The notes: generated by a model from the letters alone, not told the origin. A DNA stretch of 64,000 nucleotides from Cognatundibacterium curvum (GCF_014284235.1 NZ_JACOGD010000008.1:124001-188000), one strand, 5' to 3'. Shown: positions 17,273 through 26,786, counted from the first letter of the stretch. A program made the numbers and translations.

Positions 17273-18091
17273 TCAGGGGATCAGCAGATCACAGCCGACG
17301 ATCCAGCCCTCCAATGCGTCAAAGGAAGGTAAGCCAAACTGTTGTTCCCGCCGCTGCCAGGCCCAGCCCGCCAGCAGCAGACACAGCACCGCATCAAGCA
17401 AATCGGCACTGCCATCGGCCAGAATCGCATCGCGCCACGGCCCTAATTGCAGCGGAGTTTGCCAGGGCGTGGCGCCGGTTTCAATGGCAGCGATGATGCG
17501 GCTGCGCTGCTCTGTACGGGATGCATCCTGCTTCGCTTTATCATCACTTTTATACGACAGCCGGGTGATGCTGCGTGCAACCATGCCGGGATAGGCTTCC
17601 AGCGCAATTTTGTGCGATTGCGCCAGATGCATGCCGGGCACCGAAAAGCCAGCTTGCACTATCAGCGGCATACCCGCATGCAGCATGTAGGCGACGGGTG
17701 GATTCACCCATTTCATCGAAGGTGAAGAACCGGCAGGCCGGTCGGTGGCGCGATGGGCAAATTTATTACCGGGTGGTCTGGCATCGCAAAAGGCTTTGCA
17801 GACCTCACGCAAACCGGCCCGGCTCAGCGTGCTCAGCTCAGCGATCAGCGCGGGCCAGTGCTGCGGCCAGCCCTGCTGCCCGATCAGTTCACGCGGCAGT
17901 GAAAACGGCAGGTCAAACGCGGCCACACAGTGTTCCTGTTGCTGTAACCACGCAGAGAATTCGGCCAGACTATGCAGCCTCGTGAGGCCACTCAGCGCCA
18001 GCATTCCATCCTGCGCGACCGCAGTCGCGATCGTCACGCCTTTCCGACGACTGGGTGCGGAGGTGAAATCTATGCCGTGTAGCAGCGTCAT
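17273..18091 (-). CDS. DUF429 domain protein
   Basis: A 272-residue protein with features of DUF429, a predicted RNase H-fold nuclease family without known function. GIDFTSAPSRRKGVTIA near the N-terminus supplies the first acidic residue, AFDLPFSLP the second, and EAYPG lies further in, matching the family pattern. The ATG at 18091 overlaps the stop of the phospholipase D gene by ATGA, which fixes the start and shows translational coupling. It is the last gene of the nudB-EEP-clsB operon. Confidence 0.8.
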   Translation of the reverse strand: MTLLHGIDFTSAPSRRKGVTIATAVAQDGMLALSGLTRLHSLAEFSAWLQQQEHCVAAFDLPFSLPRELIGQQGWPQHWPALIAELSTLSRAGLREVCKAFCDARPPGNKFAHRATDRPAGSSPSMKWVNPPVAYMLHAGMPLIVQAGFSVPGMHLAQSHKIALEAYPGMVARSITRLSYKSDDKAKQDASRTEQRSRIIAAIETGATPWQTPLQLGPWRDAILADGSADLLDAVLCLLLAGWAWQRREQQFGLPSFDALEGWIVGCDLLIP

Positions 18092-19254
18092 CAGCCGTAA
18101 TGCCCGGAAGTCATGATGCGCATCAGATTGCGGTACACCAGAAAAGCGAAGCCATTCCACAGCTTGCGCGTCCACGGCAGGCTGGAAAAATCCGCCTCCT
18201 GCACTTCGCTGCCGTCGGCTATCCCCTGATTGAGTTCTGTCTCTAATTCAGCGGTAAATTCAGCATCCTGAATCACGATATTGGCTTCATGATTCAGAAA
18301 CAGGCTCAAGGCGTCGAAATTACTCGAGCCGACCGTCGCCCAGTCATCATCGACGATGGCGACTTTCGCATGCAATTGGGTTTTATGATATTCGATAATC
18401 CTTACGCCCTGCCGTAACAGGCCAGGATAATAGGACTGCGCCACCGCATCCTGTAAGGCAAATTGTCCAACCCCGACCACCAGTGTTACCTGCACACCAC
18501 GACTGGCCGCCGCTGTCAGTGCGCGCCGGAATTTCCGGCCCGGCGCAAAATACGGCGTGACCAGGATCGCACGCCGCTTTGCCTGCCCCAGCGCCTGCAG
18601 ATAAGCTTTTTGGATCGTGCTGCGGTTACGCAGATTATCCCGGACCAGCAAGGCGGCCGGACTCAAACGGGTACGTGCGACTTTAGCTTCATGATGCAAA
18701 TCCCGCATCAATGCAAAACGGGCGCGTAAATTGAGCTTACCGGTACGCCGCCATTGCGCATCCACCTCGTGAAACACAACGCGTACCAAGGGTCCACGCA
18801 GACTGACGGCGAAATCCCAGCGTGGGTAAGGGAGAGGCAAGTCCCAGCCATCATCCGACACCAGATCGTCAATAATATTCAAGCCACCAACCAATGCGAC
18901 GGCACGGTCGGCCACCAGAATTTTTCGGTGGGTACGCGCCAGTCCACGGCGGAACCAGGGATTGAAACAACGTGCAGCCACACCTGCAGCGCATAAGTCA
19001 GCCACCAAGGTTTCTGCCGCCGCCCTGCCACTGCCCAGCCAGTCAATCACGACCCGGACAGTGACGCCACGGCGGGCTGCGGCCTTCAGCGCATCCCTGA
19101 CCTGGTTGGCAGTCGGGTCGGCAGTGAAGATATAAGTTTCGAGATAAATTTCCTGCTGCGCGGCATGTATCGCGCCCAGCAGTTCCGGAAAAAATTCCTT
19201 GCCCGAACGTAGCAAGCGCACATCGTTGCCATCGATGAACGTTAGCTTACTCAT
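18091..19254 (-). CDS. clsB: Phospholipase D-like cardiolipin synthase
   Basis: A 387-residue PLD-superfamily enzyme that probably joins phospholipids to form cardiolipin. Two HxK(x)4D motifs are seen: HRKILVADRAVALVGG and HAKVAIVDDDWATVGSSN, each followed by the typical G-x-x-N/S. The length and the absence of N-terminal membrane segments fit ClsB rather than ClsA. It overlaps its upstream neighbour (EEP nuclease) and downstream neighbour (DUF429) by 4 bases each. E. coli clsB also stands next to an EEP gene (ybhP), which supports the symbol. Confidence 0.85.
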   Translation of the reverse strand: MSKLTFIDGNDVRLLRSGKEFFPELLGAIHAAQQEIYLETYIFTADPTANQVRDALKAAARRGVTVRVVIDWLGSGRAAAETLVADLCAAGVAARCFNPWFRRGLARTHRKILVADRAVALVGGLNIIDDLVSDDGWDLPLPYPRWDFAVSLRGPLVRVVFHEVDAQWRRTGKLNLRARFALMRDLHHEAKVARTRLSPAALLVRDNLRNRSTIQKAYLQALGQAKRRAILVTPYFAPGRKFRRALTAAASRGVQVTLVVGVGQFALQDAVAQSYYPGLLRQGVRIIEYHKTQLHAKVAIVDDDWATVGSSNFDALSLFLNHEANIVIQDAEFTAELETELNQGIADGSEVQEADFSSLPWTRKLWNGFAFLVYRNLMRIMTSGHYG

Positions 19255-20069
19255 CGCTCAGACTGCCCCGGCTGCAGTAACTGCAATTCAGCGCTGATCG
19301 GTACATGATCCGATAAGCTAGTCCAGGGCTTACCATTGAGGACCCGCGCCTGACTGACTTCAAAGCCGCGCAGATACACGCGATCCAGGCAGAGCCAGGG
19401 TAAGCCAGCCGGAAAAGTTCTGGCATGATTTGGGCGCGACGGCTTCCACAGACGATGCAGACTGGCCGGTAAAAATGCGGGATGCCGGTGCCCGGCATCG
19501 ATATCAAATGCCTCGCGCACACCCAGCGCTGTGTATAAATCATGACTCAGACGCTGATTCCAGTCATTGAAGTCGCCTGCAATAATCAGCGGCGCATCGG
19601 CGGGCGTATCGCGTTCTATGGTCGCAATCAGCGCCGCAATCTGACGCTTTCTGCTGGCAGCAAACAAACCCAGATGAATCACAAAACAATGGATAGCTGC
19701 AGCCGGATGATCGACCACCGCATGCAGAATGCCACGCTGTTCATACGCATGATCAGACACATCATGGTTAGCCTGAGAATGAATCGGGAAGCGGCTCAGC
19801 AACGCATTGCCATGGTGTCCGTGGTTATAAACAGCATTCATGCCATAGGCGGCATGATGCGAATCTCCGGCCAGGAATTCATGCTGAGCCTGCTGTGGCC
19901 ACAGTGCATGACGGCGTGCATGCAGATCATGCTGCCCCTGTACTTCCTGTAAAAACACCAGATCCGCATCCAGCGTAGCAATCGCATCTTTTAAATGATG
20001 GATACGGGCCTGACGACCAAATGCGCTGACGCCTTTATGAATATTGTAGCTGGCGATTTTAAGTGTCAT
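19251..20069 (-). CDS. Endonuclease/exonuclease/phosphatase family protein
   Basis: A 272-residue EEP-superfamily metal-dependent hydrolase. Visible motifs: N-terminal IASYNIHKG, the metal-binding Glu in FLQEVQ, GDFNDW in the middle, and the C-terminal catalytic SDHVPI. It corresponds in position to E. coli YbhP, encoded beside clsB, whose substrate is not established. No signal peptide. Both ends overlap neighbours by ATGA, so it is translationally coupled to nudB and clsB. Confidence 0.88.
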   Translation of the reverse strand: MTLKIASYNIHKGVSAFGRQARIHHLKDAIATLDADLVFLQEVQGQHDLHARRHALWPQQAQHEFLAGDSHHAAYGMNAVYNHGHHGNALLSRFPIHSQANHDVSDHAYEQRGILHAVVDHPAAAIHCFVIHLGLFAASRKRQIAALIATIERDTPADAPLIIAGDFNDWNQRLSHDLYTALGVREAFDIDAGHRHPAFLPASLHRLWKPSRPNHARTFPAGLPWLCLDRVYLRGFEVSQARVLNGKPWTSLSDHVPISAELQLLQPGQSER

Positions 20070-20548
20070 ACGCTGGTGACCTGTTCAACAGCACCGGGAT
20101 GAAACTTCGCATGCAGGCGCGGCAGCTGCAAAATCGCTTCCGCATTGGAGGGTGAAAAACAGGCATCGGCGGCAGCATGCCAGGGCAGCCAGCGATACTG
20201 CAAATGTTCGCGCGGCGCCAGCGTGACCGCCTGAATCGCATCGACGCACAGTCCGAATACATGTTCGGTATTTTGGGTGACACCCGGCGCATAGCGGTGA
20301 CGCCAGACCGGGTAAATGTCATAGACATTGCACAGTTCCCAGTCATGCAAGCGATGCAGGCTTGCGTCTATTCCGGTTTCTTCTGCCACTTCACGGGCGG
20401 CGGTATAGGCCAGCGCCTCATCGGGCGTATCTTTGGAGCCGGTCACCGATTGCCAGAAACCAGGCTTGTCAGCGCGCTCCAGCAAGAGTACATCCAGCGC
20501 AGGGGTATAAATCACGACCAGTACAGACTCAGGAATTTTATAAGGCAT
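20066..20548 (-). CDS. nudB: Dihydroneopterin triphosphate diphosphatase
   Basis: A 160-residue Nudix hydrolase. The Nudix box runs from GSKDTPDEALAYTAA into REVAEETGI, fitting G-x5-E-x7-REVxEExGI. The N-terminal PESVLVVIYT and the WELCNVYDIYPVWRHRYAPG segment match NudB, which removes pyrophosphate from 7,8-dihydroneopterin triphosphate in folate synthesis. It is the first gene of the four-gene overlapping operon. In related Burkholderiales nudB commonly follows aspS; here about 3.3 kb of other genes separate them. Confidence 0.88.
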   Translation of the reverse strand: MPYKIPESVLVVIYTPALDVLLLERADKPGFWQSVTGSKDTPDEALAYTAAREVAEETGIDASLHRLHDWELCNVYDIYPVWRHRYAPGVTQNTEHVFGLCVDAIQAVTLAPREHLQYRWLPWHAAADACFSPSNAEAILQLPRLHAKFHPGAVEQVTSV

Positions 20549-20707
20549 AGCAACAAGTCAGAAGCAGAACCGTCATCAACACTGACCTGCGGTCTGAATA
20601 CACATGCTGCAAACAGCACATATATCTTCATCACGGAGGCCAGCAACAGCGCTATTCTAACTGGTTTCGGTCACAGCGCTGTGACGGGCGCTATCTGCGC
20701 GCTGCGG

Positions 20708-21217
20708 CTAATTGCAGTCTAGCGGAGGGCGCGCAAAATGCCGGATCAGCATGCCTACGCCACCCAGCGTCCCGGCCAGAAAAATCGTCAACCCCAGCAT
20801 GCTGGCAGTGGCGGGCAACTGAACCACAGCCGCCTGATTAGCCTGTACGATAAGAATGTGGGTGTAGCCGAAGAACAGCACCATCCAAACCTGAATCAAC
20901 ATAACAAAGGAGCGCAGACAGGCAATGGTCGCGGCTTTACGCTGATCCGCCAGCCAATAATCTGCATGTGGCACATTGATGGGTACATCGGCACGTAATA
21001 CGGCCGAAACCAGTCCTGTGACCAGCGCTGGTAAACCGACGATCAGCAAAGTCATCAGTATCAGATGGGAAGTGCGTGAAGCATAACGATCAGGCAGACC
21101 GGCCGCATTAAAATGGGCGGCCAATTCCGGCGGCAAGCCGGCAGCTGACCAAAACAGAAAAATCAACGTCAAACCCTGAGTGGCAATCAACAGTTTGTGT
21201 GCATTACGTAGCAACAT
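20708..21217 (-). CDS. DUF1648-containing membrane protein
   Basis: A 169-residue integral membrane protein with about four hydrophobic segments (near 8-25, 50-75, 100-120 and 135-155). The block PELAAHFNAAGLPDRYASR matches the DUF1648 signature seen in SdpI-like and related membrane proteins. Start 21217 is chosen because GAGG precedes it at good spacing; a longer frame to 21262 is possible. Function is unknown. A strong terminator lies upstream, so it has its own promoter. Confidence 0.7.
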   Translation of the reverse strand: MLLRNAHKLLIATQGLTLIFLFWSAAGLPPELAAHFNAAGLPDRYASRTSHLILMTLLIVGLPALVTGLVSAVLRADVPINVPHADYWLADQRKAATIACLRSFVMLIQVWMVLFFGYTHILIVQANQAAVVQLPATASMLGLTIFLAGTLGGVGMLIRHFARPPLDCN

Positions 21218-21378
21218 GAGCGCCTCGTCAAAACAGTGAAGTGTATTTCTAAGGCGCGGCATAGCCCTCTGCAGCAGCGCCCAGATTGCGTGAAAGACTG
21301 CTTCTCAGTATAGACGATTTAAGCGCATTTTCAGGCGCTGCCCGGATACCTGCGTAGCGGACACAACAAAAGCATAAG

Positions 21379-21412
21379 AAAAAAAAAGCATGGCGCTGAT
21401 GAGACGCCATGC
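21379..21412 (-). terminator. Rho-independent terminator after the cache-domain gene
   Basis: On the minus strand GCATGGCG, a 9-base loop and CGCCATGC are followed by a run of T (21379-21387 read as T on that strand). It closes the transcript of the gene at 21537-22016 after passing the inverted repeat at 21442-21530. Confidence 0.9.
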
Positions 21413-21441
21413 CAACTCTCGTTTTGATTGTTATTGAGGAA

Positions 21442-21530
21442 TGACGCAAGATAGTCTCGGCAAGGCCTGGCGAGGCAGTACGCTAAAGTACGACAAGAAG
21501 CCAAAACGCAGCTGGGGCCGATTTGCGTCA
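21442..21530. repeat. 89-base intergenic element bounded by inverted repeats
   Basis: TGACGCAA (21442-21449) and TTGCGTCA (21523-21530) bound the element; inside are partial complements such as CTCGGC/GGCCG and a duplicated AGTACG around GCTAA. It lies in the 3' region of the cache-domain gene, before its terminator, and has no coding potential. It looks like a multicopy intergenic element or a structured RNA tail, but copy number could not be checked. Confidence 0.5.
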
Positions 21531-21536
21531 GTTCTT

Positions 21537-22016
21537 TTATTTAGATGCGTAGACGCCCACGCATAGCATGCTGTCTCCTGCACCACGCTCACAATAGGAT
21601 TTTTTCAGATCATAGGACTGGGTGGCCGGGTTATTGAATTTATAGGGTCCATACCAGCCTTTACCCGACGCTTTGACCATGTCTATCATGCCTTTGATGA
21701 AGGCATTGCCGTCCACATCTTTCATGCCTAATAAATTTTTTCCGACCATCTTGGCATTCGCTCCCTGGGCCAGACAATTGCCCTCAAAATCATAGGCGAA
21801 TACATACAGGTCGCGGTCTTTAAACGCACCGTCAGGATGTTCAGTAAAGGTTTTATAGGCTTTGTCCGCACCGGCTGACTTCACCAGCGCGATACCGTCT
21901 TTCACCATTTTCTGCGCTTCGGCTTCACTGCCGTGTTCGGCCGCGCTGGCCAGACCAGAAAAGAAAACAGCGATACCAAAAGTGCTGGCAACGAGAGAGG
22001 CAAAACGTAGTTTCAT
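21537..22016 (-). CDS. Periplasmic single-cache domain protein
   Basis: A 159-residue exported protein. A signal peptide (KLRFASLVAS, hydrophobic core, cleavage near ASA-AEH) precedes a cache-like sensor domain (about 25-155) with AYDFEGNCLAQGANAKMVGK and KASGKGWYGPYKFNNP, characteristic of the sCache_2 fold that binds small ligands. Unlike chemoreceptors, no membrane anchor or output domain follows, so it is a soluble periplasmic ligand-binding protein of unknown partner. AGGAG precedes the ATG at 22016; the frame upstream to 22133 is unsupported. Confidence 0.82.
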   Translation of the reverse strand: MKLRFASLVASTFGIAVFFSGLASAAEHGSEAEAQKMVKDGIALVKSAGADKAYKTFTEHPDGAFKDRDLYVFAYDFEGNCLAQGANAKMVGKNLLGMKDVDGNAFIKGMIDMVKASGKGWYGPYKFNNPATQSYDLKKSYCERGAGDSMLCVGVYASK

Positions 22017-22274
22017 AAGGGCTCCTAACAGTGCGGAACAATCAGTCGGCTGGATGTGTACGTTATAGCACTTTCCCCACGGAAAATAAGTGTCATATGG
22101 AGAATTGACAATACTTAACTTAATGCAGCGCAATATTTCTTAATAAAACTATCGCCCCATTTTTCTATCCCGGCCCAATAGGCGTTCCGATCTCAGGCCA
22201 TCACCTGCGACGCTGTGCAATGCAAACATTCTGTGCAGCCTCACAGCCTGGAGCAGACTAAACCGCAACATAGC

Positions 22275-22308
22275 AAAAAGGCTGACAGCTCACACTGTCA
22301 GCCTTTTA
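22275..22308 (-). terminator. Rho-independent terminator after the CsgG-like gene
   Basis: AAAAGGCTGACAG (22276-22288) pairs with CTGTCAGCCTTTT (22295-22307) around CTCACA. It ends the minus-strand lipoprotein gene at 22326. Confidence 0.9.
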
Positions 22309-22325
22309 CTGGCGATACGCTTCGC

Positions 22326-23123
22326 TTATTTCTTCGGCACTGCAGGCGGCAATTCCTTGCTCTGTAATTGCTGCACCTGGCTCACCAGCTTGTTATGCGC
22401 ATCCAGAAAAGCCGCCACGATGACTTTGGCTTCGTTAGTATTGCTCCAGCCTGCACCCAGACCACCACCGCCCGCACCGAAGCTCAGTCCCCCCATGCCG
22501 AGATCGGTGGATTTGGCGGCACCCGTTGCAGCTGCAATTTGCTCCGTGGTTTCGTTATCAGTCAGCAGCAAGGCGACTTGCGCCTCTTTGAAAGTGACTT
22601 TCTCGGCATAGCCTGTGAAATTTTTGAGGAAAGGGATCATGCCCATGATGGCGCCTATGCCACCACCGGCGTGGCTTTCTGAAAACGTCAGGCTAGGGAT
22701 CATGGTGTATTGCGCTTCGTAGCCTTTGCCCTTATGCACCGTGGTGTTCTTACGGATGATGCCTTGCGCCTGCAAATCCTGTTCCTGTATCACAGACTTC
22801 AGGCCGGACGCGCGGTCCACCACGCGGAAGCAGCCGCTTTGCTGCGCCAGCAAACGGATCAGCGGAACGGGTGAAGTTGGCAGATTATACGAACTCTGCA
22901 AAGTGTAACCATTGGGATTTTCTACCATCGCCAGTGTGGCGACCGGTGCGCTACATTGCGTCAGGGATTTGCTGGCACCTTTGGCACCCGCCGGACCGGC
23001 AGAGCCTGTGACCTCCGAAGTACCTTGTCCGAGCTCGGTTTTTTTCTCACCGCAGGCACTCAGTGCGAGCACGGTGATCAGGCATAAGCCGATTTGATAC
23101 GGGGTAGTGGTGCGCAGTGTCAT
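22326..23123 (-). CDS. CsgG/HfaB-like outer-membrane lipoprotein
   Basis: A 265-residue lipoprotein: N-terminal signal with lipobox LSAC, Cys near residue 24. The mature part has the pattern of CsgG-like proteins: VPLIRLLAQQSGCFRVVDRASGLKS, then an SLTFSESHAGGG segment and DNETTEQIAAATG. A Gly-rich loop (GGLSFGAGGGGLGAGW) sits near 210-225. No curli subunits or csgEF are adjacent, so a curli role is not supported. AGGATAC precedes the ATG at 23123. Family assignment is by eye. Confidence 0.65.
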   Translation of the reverse strand: MTLRTTTPYQIGLCLITVLALSACGEKKTELGQGTSEVTGSAGPAGAKGASKSLTQCSAPVATLAMVENPNGYTLQSSYNLPTSPVPLIRLLAQQSGCFRVVDRASGLKSVIQEQDLQAQGIIRKNTTVHKGKGYEAQYTMIPSLTFSESHAGGGIGAIMGMIPFLKNFTGYAEKVTFKEAQVALLLTDNETTEQIAAATGAAKSTDLGMGGLSFGAGGGGLGAGWSNTNEAKVIVAAFLDAHNKLVSQVQQLQSKELPPAVPKK

Positions 23124-23248
23124 GTATCCTATCCTGAATAGCATTAGAAAACGGGAAATTTACACTAAGCAAGGCGAAAAGTGGCCTTTTCAATATGTAA
23201 AAATTGTAACTTTTACCTTACAACCGTGTTCATACTCTCCGCCGTTTG

Positions 23249-23776
23249 CTATTGCCCCATCAGGTAATTCAGATAACGCCCCTCACCGAGCTCAAAATAC
23301 CAGTCACCCAGGCGTTGGTAAGCGTGTTTTTCATAAAAGCGGATCGCCTGGTTATTTTCCGCATTGACCTTGAGCCATAGCCGCGCTTGCTGGCTCGCTG
23401 CGAGCTGCTCTGCATGCCGTAGCAAAGCGCTGCCTATGCCCTGCCCGGCTGCATGGGCCTGCACATACAGAGTCGCCAGTTCCACGCCATAAGCGGGCTG
23501 CGAGCAGTCAGCCATGTTGAGTCCGGTGCTACTTGCGGTATCCATCAAAGCATAAGCCAGCAAAAATCCGTCCTGCTCCACCACAGACAGACGCAATTGC
23601 GGCTGATTTAGCATAGCCAGAAAGGCTGCAGGCGTGAGGCTGCTCAGCACATAATCTGCTATATCCTGATTGATACCCTGCTTACAGTAGGTATGGGTCC
23701 AGACCTGTGTCGCGAGCACGGCCAGCCGGTTTGCATCACTCACTACAGCGGGACGTAGTGTCCATGTGGTCACCAT
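23249..23776 (-). CDS. GNAT family N-acetyltransferase
   Basis: A 175-residue acetyltransferase. The acetyl-CoA binding motif A is seen as LYVQAHAAGQGIGSALLRHA, followed by the beta4-alpha4 segment NAENNQAIRFYEKHAYQRLG and a C-terminal FELGEGRYLNYLM. The N-terminus WTLRPAVVSDANRLAVL is typical of the fold. The substrate is unknown. It follows aspS in the same direction but is separated by a strong terminator. Confidence 0.88.
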   Translation of the reverse strand: MVTTWTLRPAVVSDANRLAVLATQVWTHTYCKQGINQDIADYVLSSLTPAAFLAMLNQPQLRLSVVEQDGFLLAYALMDTASSTGLNMADCSQPAYGVELATLYVQAHAAGQGIGSALLRHAEQLAASQQARLWLKVNAENNQAIRFYEKHAYQRLGDWYFELGEGRYLNYLMGQ

Positions 23777-23820
23777 TCTGATTTCCTTGTTCGATACATT
23801 GCGGCCATCGTTGCAGCCTG

Positions 23821-23857
23821 AAAAAAAAGCGCGGACATCATCCGCGCTTTTTTTCTT
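23821..23857 (-). terminator. Rho-independent terminator after aspS
   Basis: AGCGCGGA and TCCGCGCT form the stem around CATCA, flanked by long A- and T-runs, so it can work in both directions. It ends the aspS transcript on the minus strand. Confidence 0.92.
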
Positions 23858-23893
23858 AAGCGATCCCGCACCAGTTCAGCGGGATGGGCTGCA

Positions 23894-25699
23894 TCATGCC
23901 TTGATGGCTGGTTCAGCTGCGCGCAAACGGATGTGCAGTTCACGCAATTGTTTTTCATCCACCGGGGATGGTGCATGGGTCAGCAAGTCTTGTGCACGTT
24001 GTGTTTTCGGGAAAGCGATCACGTCACGGATAGACTCTGCACCGGCCATCATGGTCACGATACGGTCCAGACCGAAAGCCAGACCACCGTGTGGAGGCGC
24101 GCCGTATTGCAGTGCGTCCAGCAGGAAGCCGAATTTCAGTTTTGCATCGTCGTCACTGATCTTCAGAGCACGGAATACCTTGCTTTGTACATCAGCACGG
24201 TGAATACGCACAGAACCACCACCCAGTTCCCAACCGTTCAGAACCATGTCATAGGCTTTAGCGATACATTTGCCCGGATCAGTTTCCATCAAGTCTTCGT
24301 GACCATCTTTTGGTGCAGTGAAAGGATGATGCACAGCGGCCCAACGGTCATTTTCTTCATCATGTTCAAACATAGGGAAGTCGATCACCCACAGTGGCTT
24401 CCAGACGTCGTCGAACAAGCCATTGGATTTACCGAATTCGCTGTGACCGATTTTCACGCGCAATGCGCCGATCGCATCGTTGACGACTTTGGCTTTGTCG
24501 GCACCAAAGAAAATCAGATCGCCATCTTTCGCGCCGGTGCGTTCCAGAATCTGAGCCAAGGCAGCGTCATGGATGTTTTTAACGATAGGCGATTGCAGAC
24601 CATCACGGCCTTTTGCCAGTTCGTTGACCTTGATGTAGGCCAGACCTTTAGCGCCGTAAATCGCGACAAACTGGGTGTAAGCGTCGATTTCGGAACGTGG
24701 CATGTTGGCACCGCCCGGTACCAGCATACCAACCACACGGCCATTGTGCATATTGGCTGCACCGGAGAAGACTTTGAAGTCTACGTCTTTCATCACGTCG
24801 GTCAGTTCTGTGAACTGCAGCTTGACGCGCATATCCGGTTTATCGGAGCCATACAGGCCCATGGCTTCTGCATATTCCATGACCGGGAATGGGTCAGGCA
24901 GATCGATGTTCAGGGTGTTTTTGAATACCAGACGGATCATGCCTTCGAACATGTCGCGGATTTCCTGTTCAGACATGAAGGAAGTTTCGCAGTCGATCTG
25001 GGTGAATTCAGGCTGACGGTCAGCACGCAGGTCTTCGTCACGGAAGCACTTGGTGATCTGATAGTAACGGTCAAAGTTAGCCACCATCAGCAATTGCTTA
25101 AACAATTGCGGCGATTGTGGCAAGGCGAAGAATTCACCGGCGTTCACACGCGATGGCACCAGGTAATCACGTGCGCCTTCCGGTGTGGATTTAGTCAGCA
25201 TCGGTGTTTCGATATCGATGAAGCCGTTCGAATCCAGGAACTTACGCACTTCCATCGCGACTTTGTAACGCAGACGCAGATTGTTTTGCATCTGTGGACG
25301 ACGCAGGTCCAGTACGCGATGTGTCAGACGTGTGGTTTCAGACAGGTTGTCGTCATCCAGCTGGAACGGTGGCGTAACGGATGCATTCAGGATTTCTACC
25401 TGATGCGCCAGCACTTCGATTTTGCCGGATTTCAGATTTGCATTACCTGTGCCTTCAGGACGTGCGCGAACCAGGCCAGTGATGCGCAGGCAGTATTCAT
25501 TACGTACAGTTTCAGCAGCGGCAAACACATCTGCACGATCCGGATCGCAAACCACCTGCACCAAGCCTTCGCGGTCGCGCAGATCGATAAAAATCACACC
25601 GCCGTGATCACGACGACGATGCACCCAGCCGCACAGGCTGACGGTTTGGCCGAGTAATTCCTCAGTAGTGAGGCCACAGTAATGGGTACGCATGGACAT
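23894..25699 (-). CDS. aspS: Aspartyl-tRNA synthetase
   Basis: A 601-residue class IIb synthetase that charges tRNA-Asp. The N-terminal OB-fold anticodon-binding domain (about 1-105) has [21 protein letters not shown]. The catalytic domain shows [20 protein letters not shown], motif 2 around [18 protein letters not shown], the bacterial-type insertion domain (about 280-420) and motif 3 [23 protein letters not shown] precedes the ATG at 25699; a second ATG two codons on is possible. Whether it is discriminating or also makes Asp-tRNA-Asn cannot be settled here. It is followed by its own terminator. Confidence 0.97.
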   Translation of the reverse strand: MSMRTHYCGLTTEELLGQTVSLCGWVHRRRDHGGVIFIDLRDREGLVQVVCDPDRADVFAAAETVRNEYCLRITGLVRARPEGTGNANLKSGKIEVLAHQVEILNASVTPPFQLDDDNLSETTRLTHRVLDLRRPQMQNNLRLRYKVAMEVRKFLDSNGFIDIETPMLTKSTPEGARDYLVPSRVNAGEFFALPQSPQLFKQLLMVANFDRYYQITKCFRDEDLRADRQPEFTQIDCETSFMSEQEIRDMFEGMIRLVFKNTLNIDLPDPFPVMEYAEAMGLYGSDKPDMRVKLQFTELTDVMKDVDFKVFSGAANMHNGRVVGMLVPGGANMPRSEIDAYTQFVAIYGAKGLAYIKVNELAKGRDGLQSPIVKNIHDAALAQILERTGAKDGDLIFFGADKAKVVNDAIGALRVKIGHSEFGKSNGLFDDVWKPLWVIDFPMFEHDEENDRWAAVHHPFTAPKDGHEDLMETDPGKCIAKAYDMVLNGWELGGGSVRIHRADVQSKVFRALKISDDDAKLKFGFLLDALQYGAPPHGGLAFGLDRIVTMMAGAESIRDVIAFPKTQRAQDLLTHAPSPVDEKQLRELHIRLRAAEPAIKA

Positions 25700-25761
25700 A
25701 TTTCTTACCTGTCTGTTTTCAAAATTAATAATGTGTAGGAAGCGCAGAATTCCGCGCTATC

Positions 25762-26373
25762 TTATTTTGGTGGTTGATGCTCGGGAGCCACCACGCCCAT
25801 GGAAACGATGTATTTGAGTGCTTCATCCACACTCATATTAAGTTCTATGGCATCTGCCTTAGGCACCATCAGGAAAAAACCGGAAGTCGGATTCGGCGTG
25901 GTGGGTACATACACGCTGACGTAATCGCCTTTCAGGTGATTCACTACGTCGCCCCCCGGCACGCCGGTCAGAAAACCGATACTCCAGGAACCCTGACGCG
26001 GATACTCTATCAACACGGCTTTGCGGAAGGCATTGCCGGACGAAGAGAACAGCGTATCCGACACCTGTTTCACGCTGGAGTAAATCGAATTCACGATAGG
26101 GATACGGTTCAGTAAACCTTCCCAGATGCGCACCACGTAATTGCCGATGAAATTCTGCGCCAGCAAACCGGTCAGAAAAATAATCAGCACCGTCAGCACT
26201 GCGCCGAAACCCAGAACCTGAAAACCGAATAATTCTGCTGGTCGCCATTGTGGCGGCAATAACAACAGAGACTGATCCATGGTGCTGATGATGGCATGCA
26301 GCACCCATAGCGTAATCGCCAGTGGAACCAGTATCAGTAAGCCCGTCAGGAAATATTTACGCATGGTGAACAT
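25762..26373 (-). CDS. DUF502 family membrane protein
   Basis: A 203-residue protein with two N-terminal membrane helices (about 8-28 and 55-78) and a soluble C-terminal part. The signature IPIVNSIYSSVKQVSDTL and the PNPTSGFFLMVPK segment identify DUF502. Function is unknown. It lies between fmdB and aspS, an order conserved across Burkholderiales, and is probably transcribed with them. Confidence 0.9.
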   Translation of the reverse strand: MFTMRKYFLTGLLILVPLAITLWVLHAIISTMDQSLLLLPPQWRPAELFGFQVLGFGAVLTVLIIFLTGLLAQNFIGNYVVRIWEGLLNRIPIVNSIYSSVKQVSDTLFSSSGNAFRKAVLIEYPRQGSWSIGFLTGVPGGDVVNHLKGDYVSVYVPTTPNPTSGFFLMVPKADAIELNMSVDEALKYIVSMGVVAPEHQPPK

Positions 26374-26420
26374 TCTATGTTGATCAAAAAAATCGGTCTT
26401 TACAGACTGCTACTAAGTGC

Positions 26421-26786
26421 TCAGACGCTGTCGCCTGAGCCGGATGCAGTGCTGGCTGCGGCTGGTGTAGCCGCTGCAGCAGCTGTAGCGGGCGCTGCAG
26501 CAGGTGCCGTCGCAGCTTTTACTTCGCTGGAGACGGCAGGTGCAGACGTACCGGGTACACTGGCAGTTTCACCGGATGCCCCCGCAGCCGCAGAGCCACC
26601 CGAGCCACCGCGGAAATCGGTCACATACCAGCCACTACCCTTGAGCTGGAAACCGGCCGCAGTCACCTGCTTTTTAAATGCAGACTTGCCGCACTCAGGA
26701 CAACCGGTCAGCGGCGCATCAGAAATCTTTTGCAATACATCTTTGGCAAAACCACACTGTTCGCAACGATAAGCGTAAATCGGCAT
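26421..26786 (-). CDS. FmdB family zinc-ribbon protein
   Basis: A 121-residue protein. The first 40 residues form the FmdB zinc ribbon: MPIYAYRCEQCG and CPECGK supply the paired cysteines. Residues about 50-60 (GSGWYVTDFR) complete the family signature. The C-terminal half is a low-complexity Ala/Thr/Ser/Gly tail, probably disordered. First gene of the fmdB-DUF502-aspS set. Confidence 0.9.
   Translation of the reverse strand: MPIYAYRCEQCGFAKDVLQKISDAPLTGCPECGKSAFKKQVTAAGFQLKGSGWYVTDFRGGSGGSAAAGASGETASVPGTSAPAVSSEVKAATAPAAAPATAAAAATPAAASTASGSGDSV

Noticed and set aside
23933..25657. A 574-codon open frame on the plus strand
   Set aside because: Antisense shadow of aspS; same codon-bias artefact with no recognisable protein.
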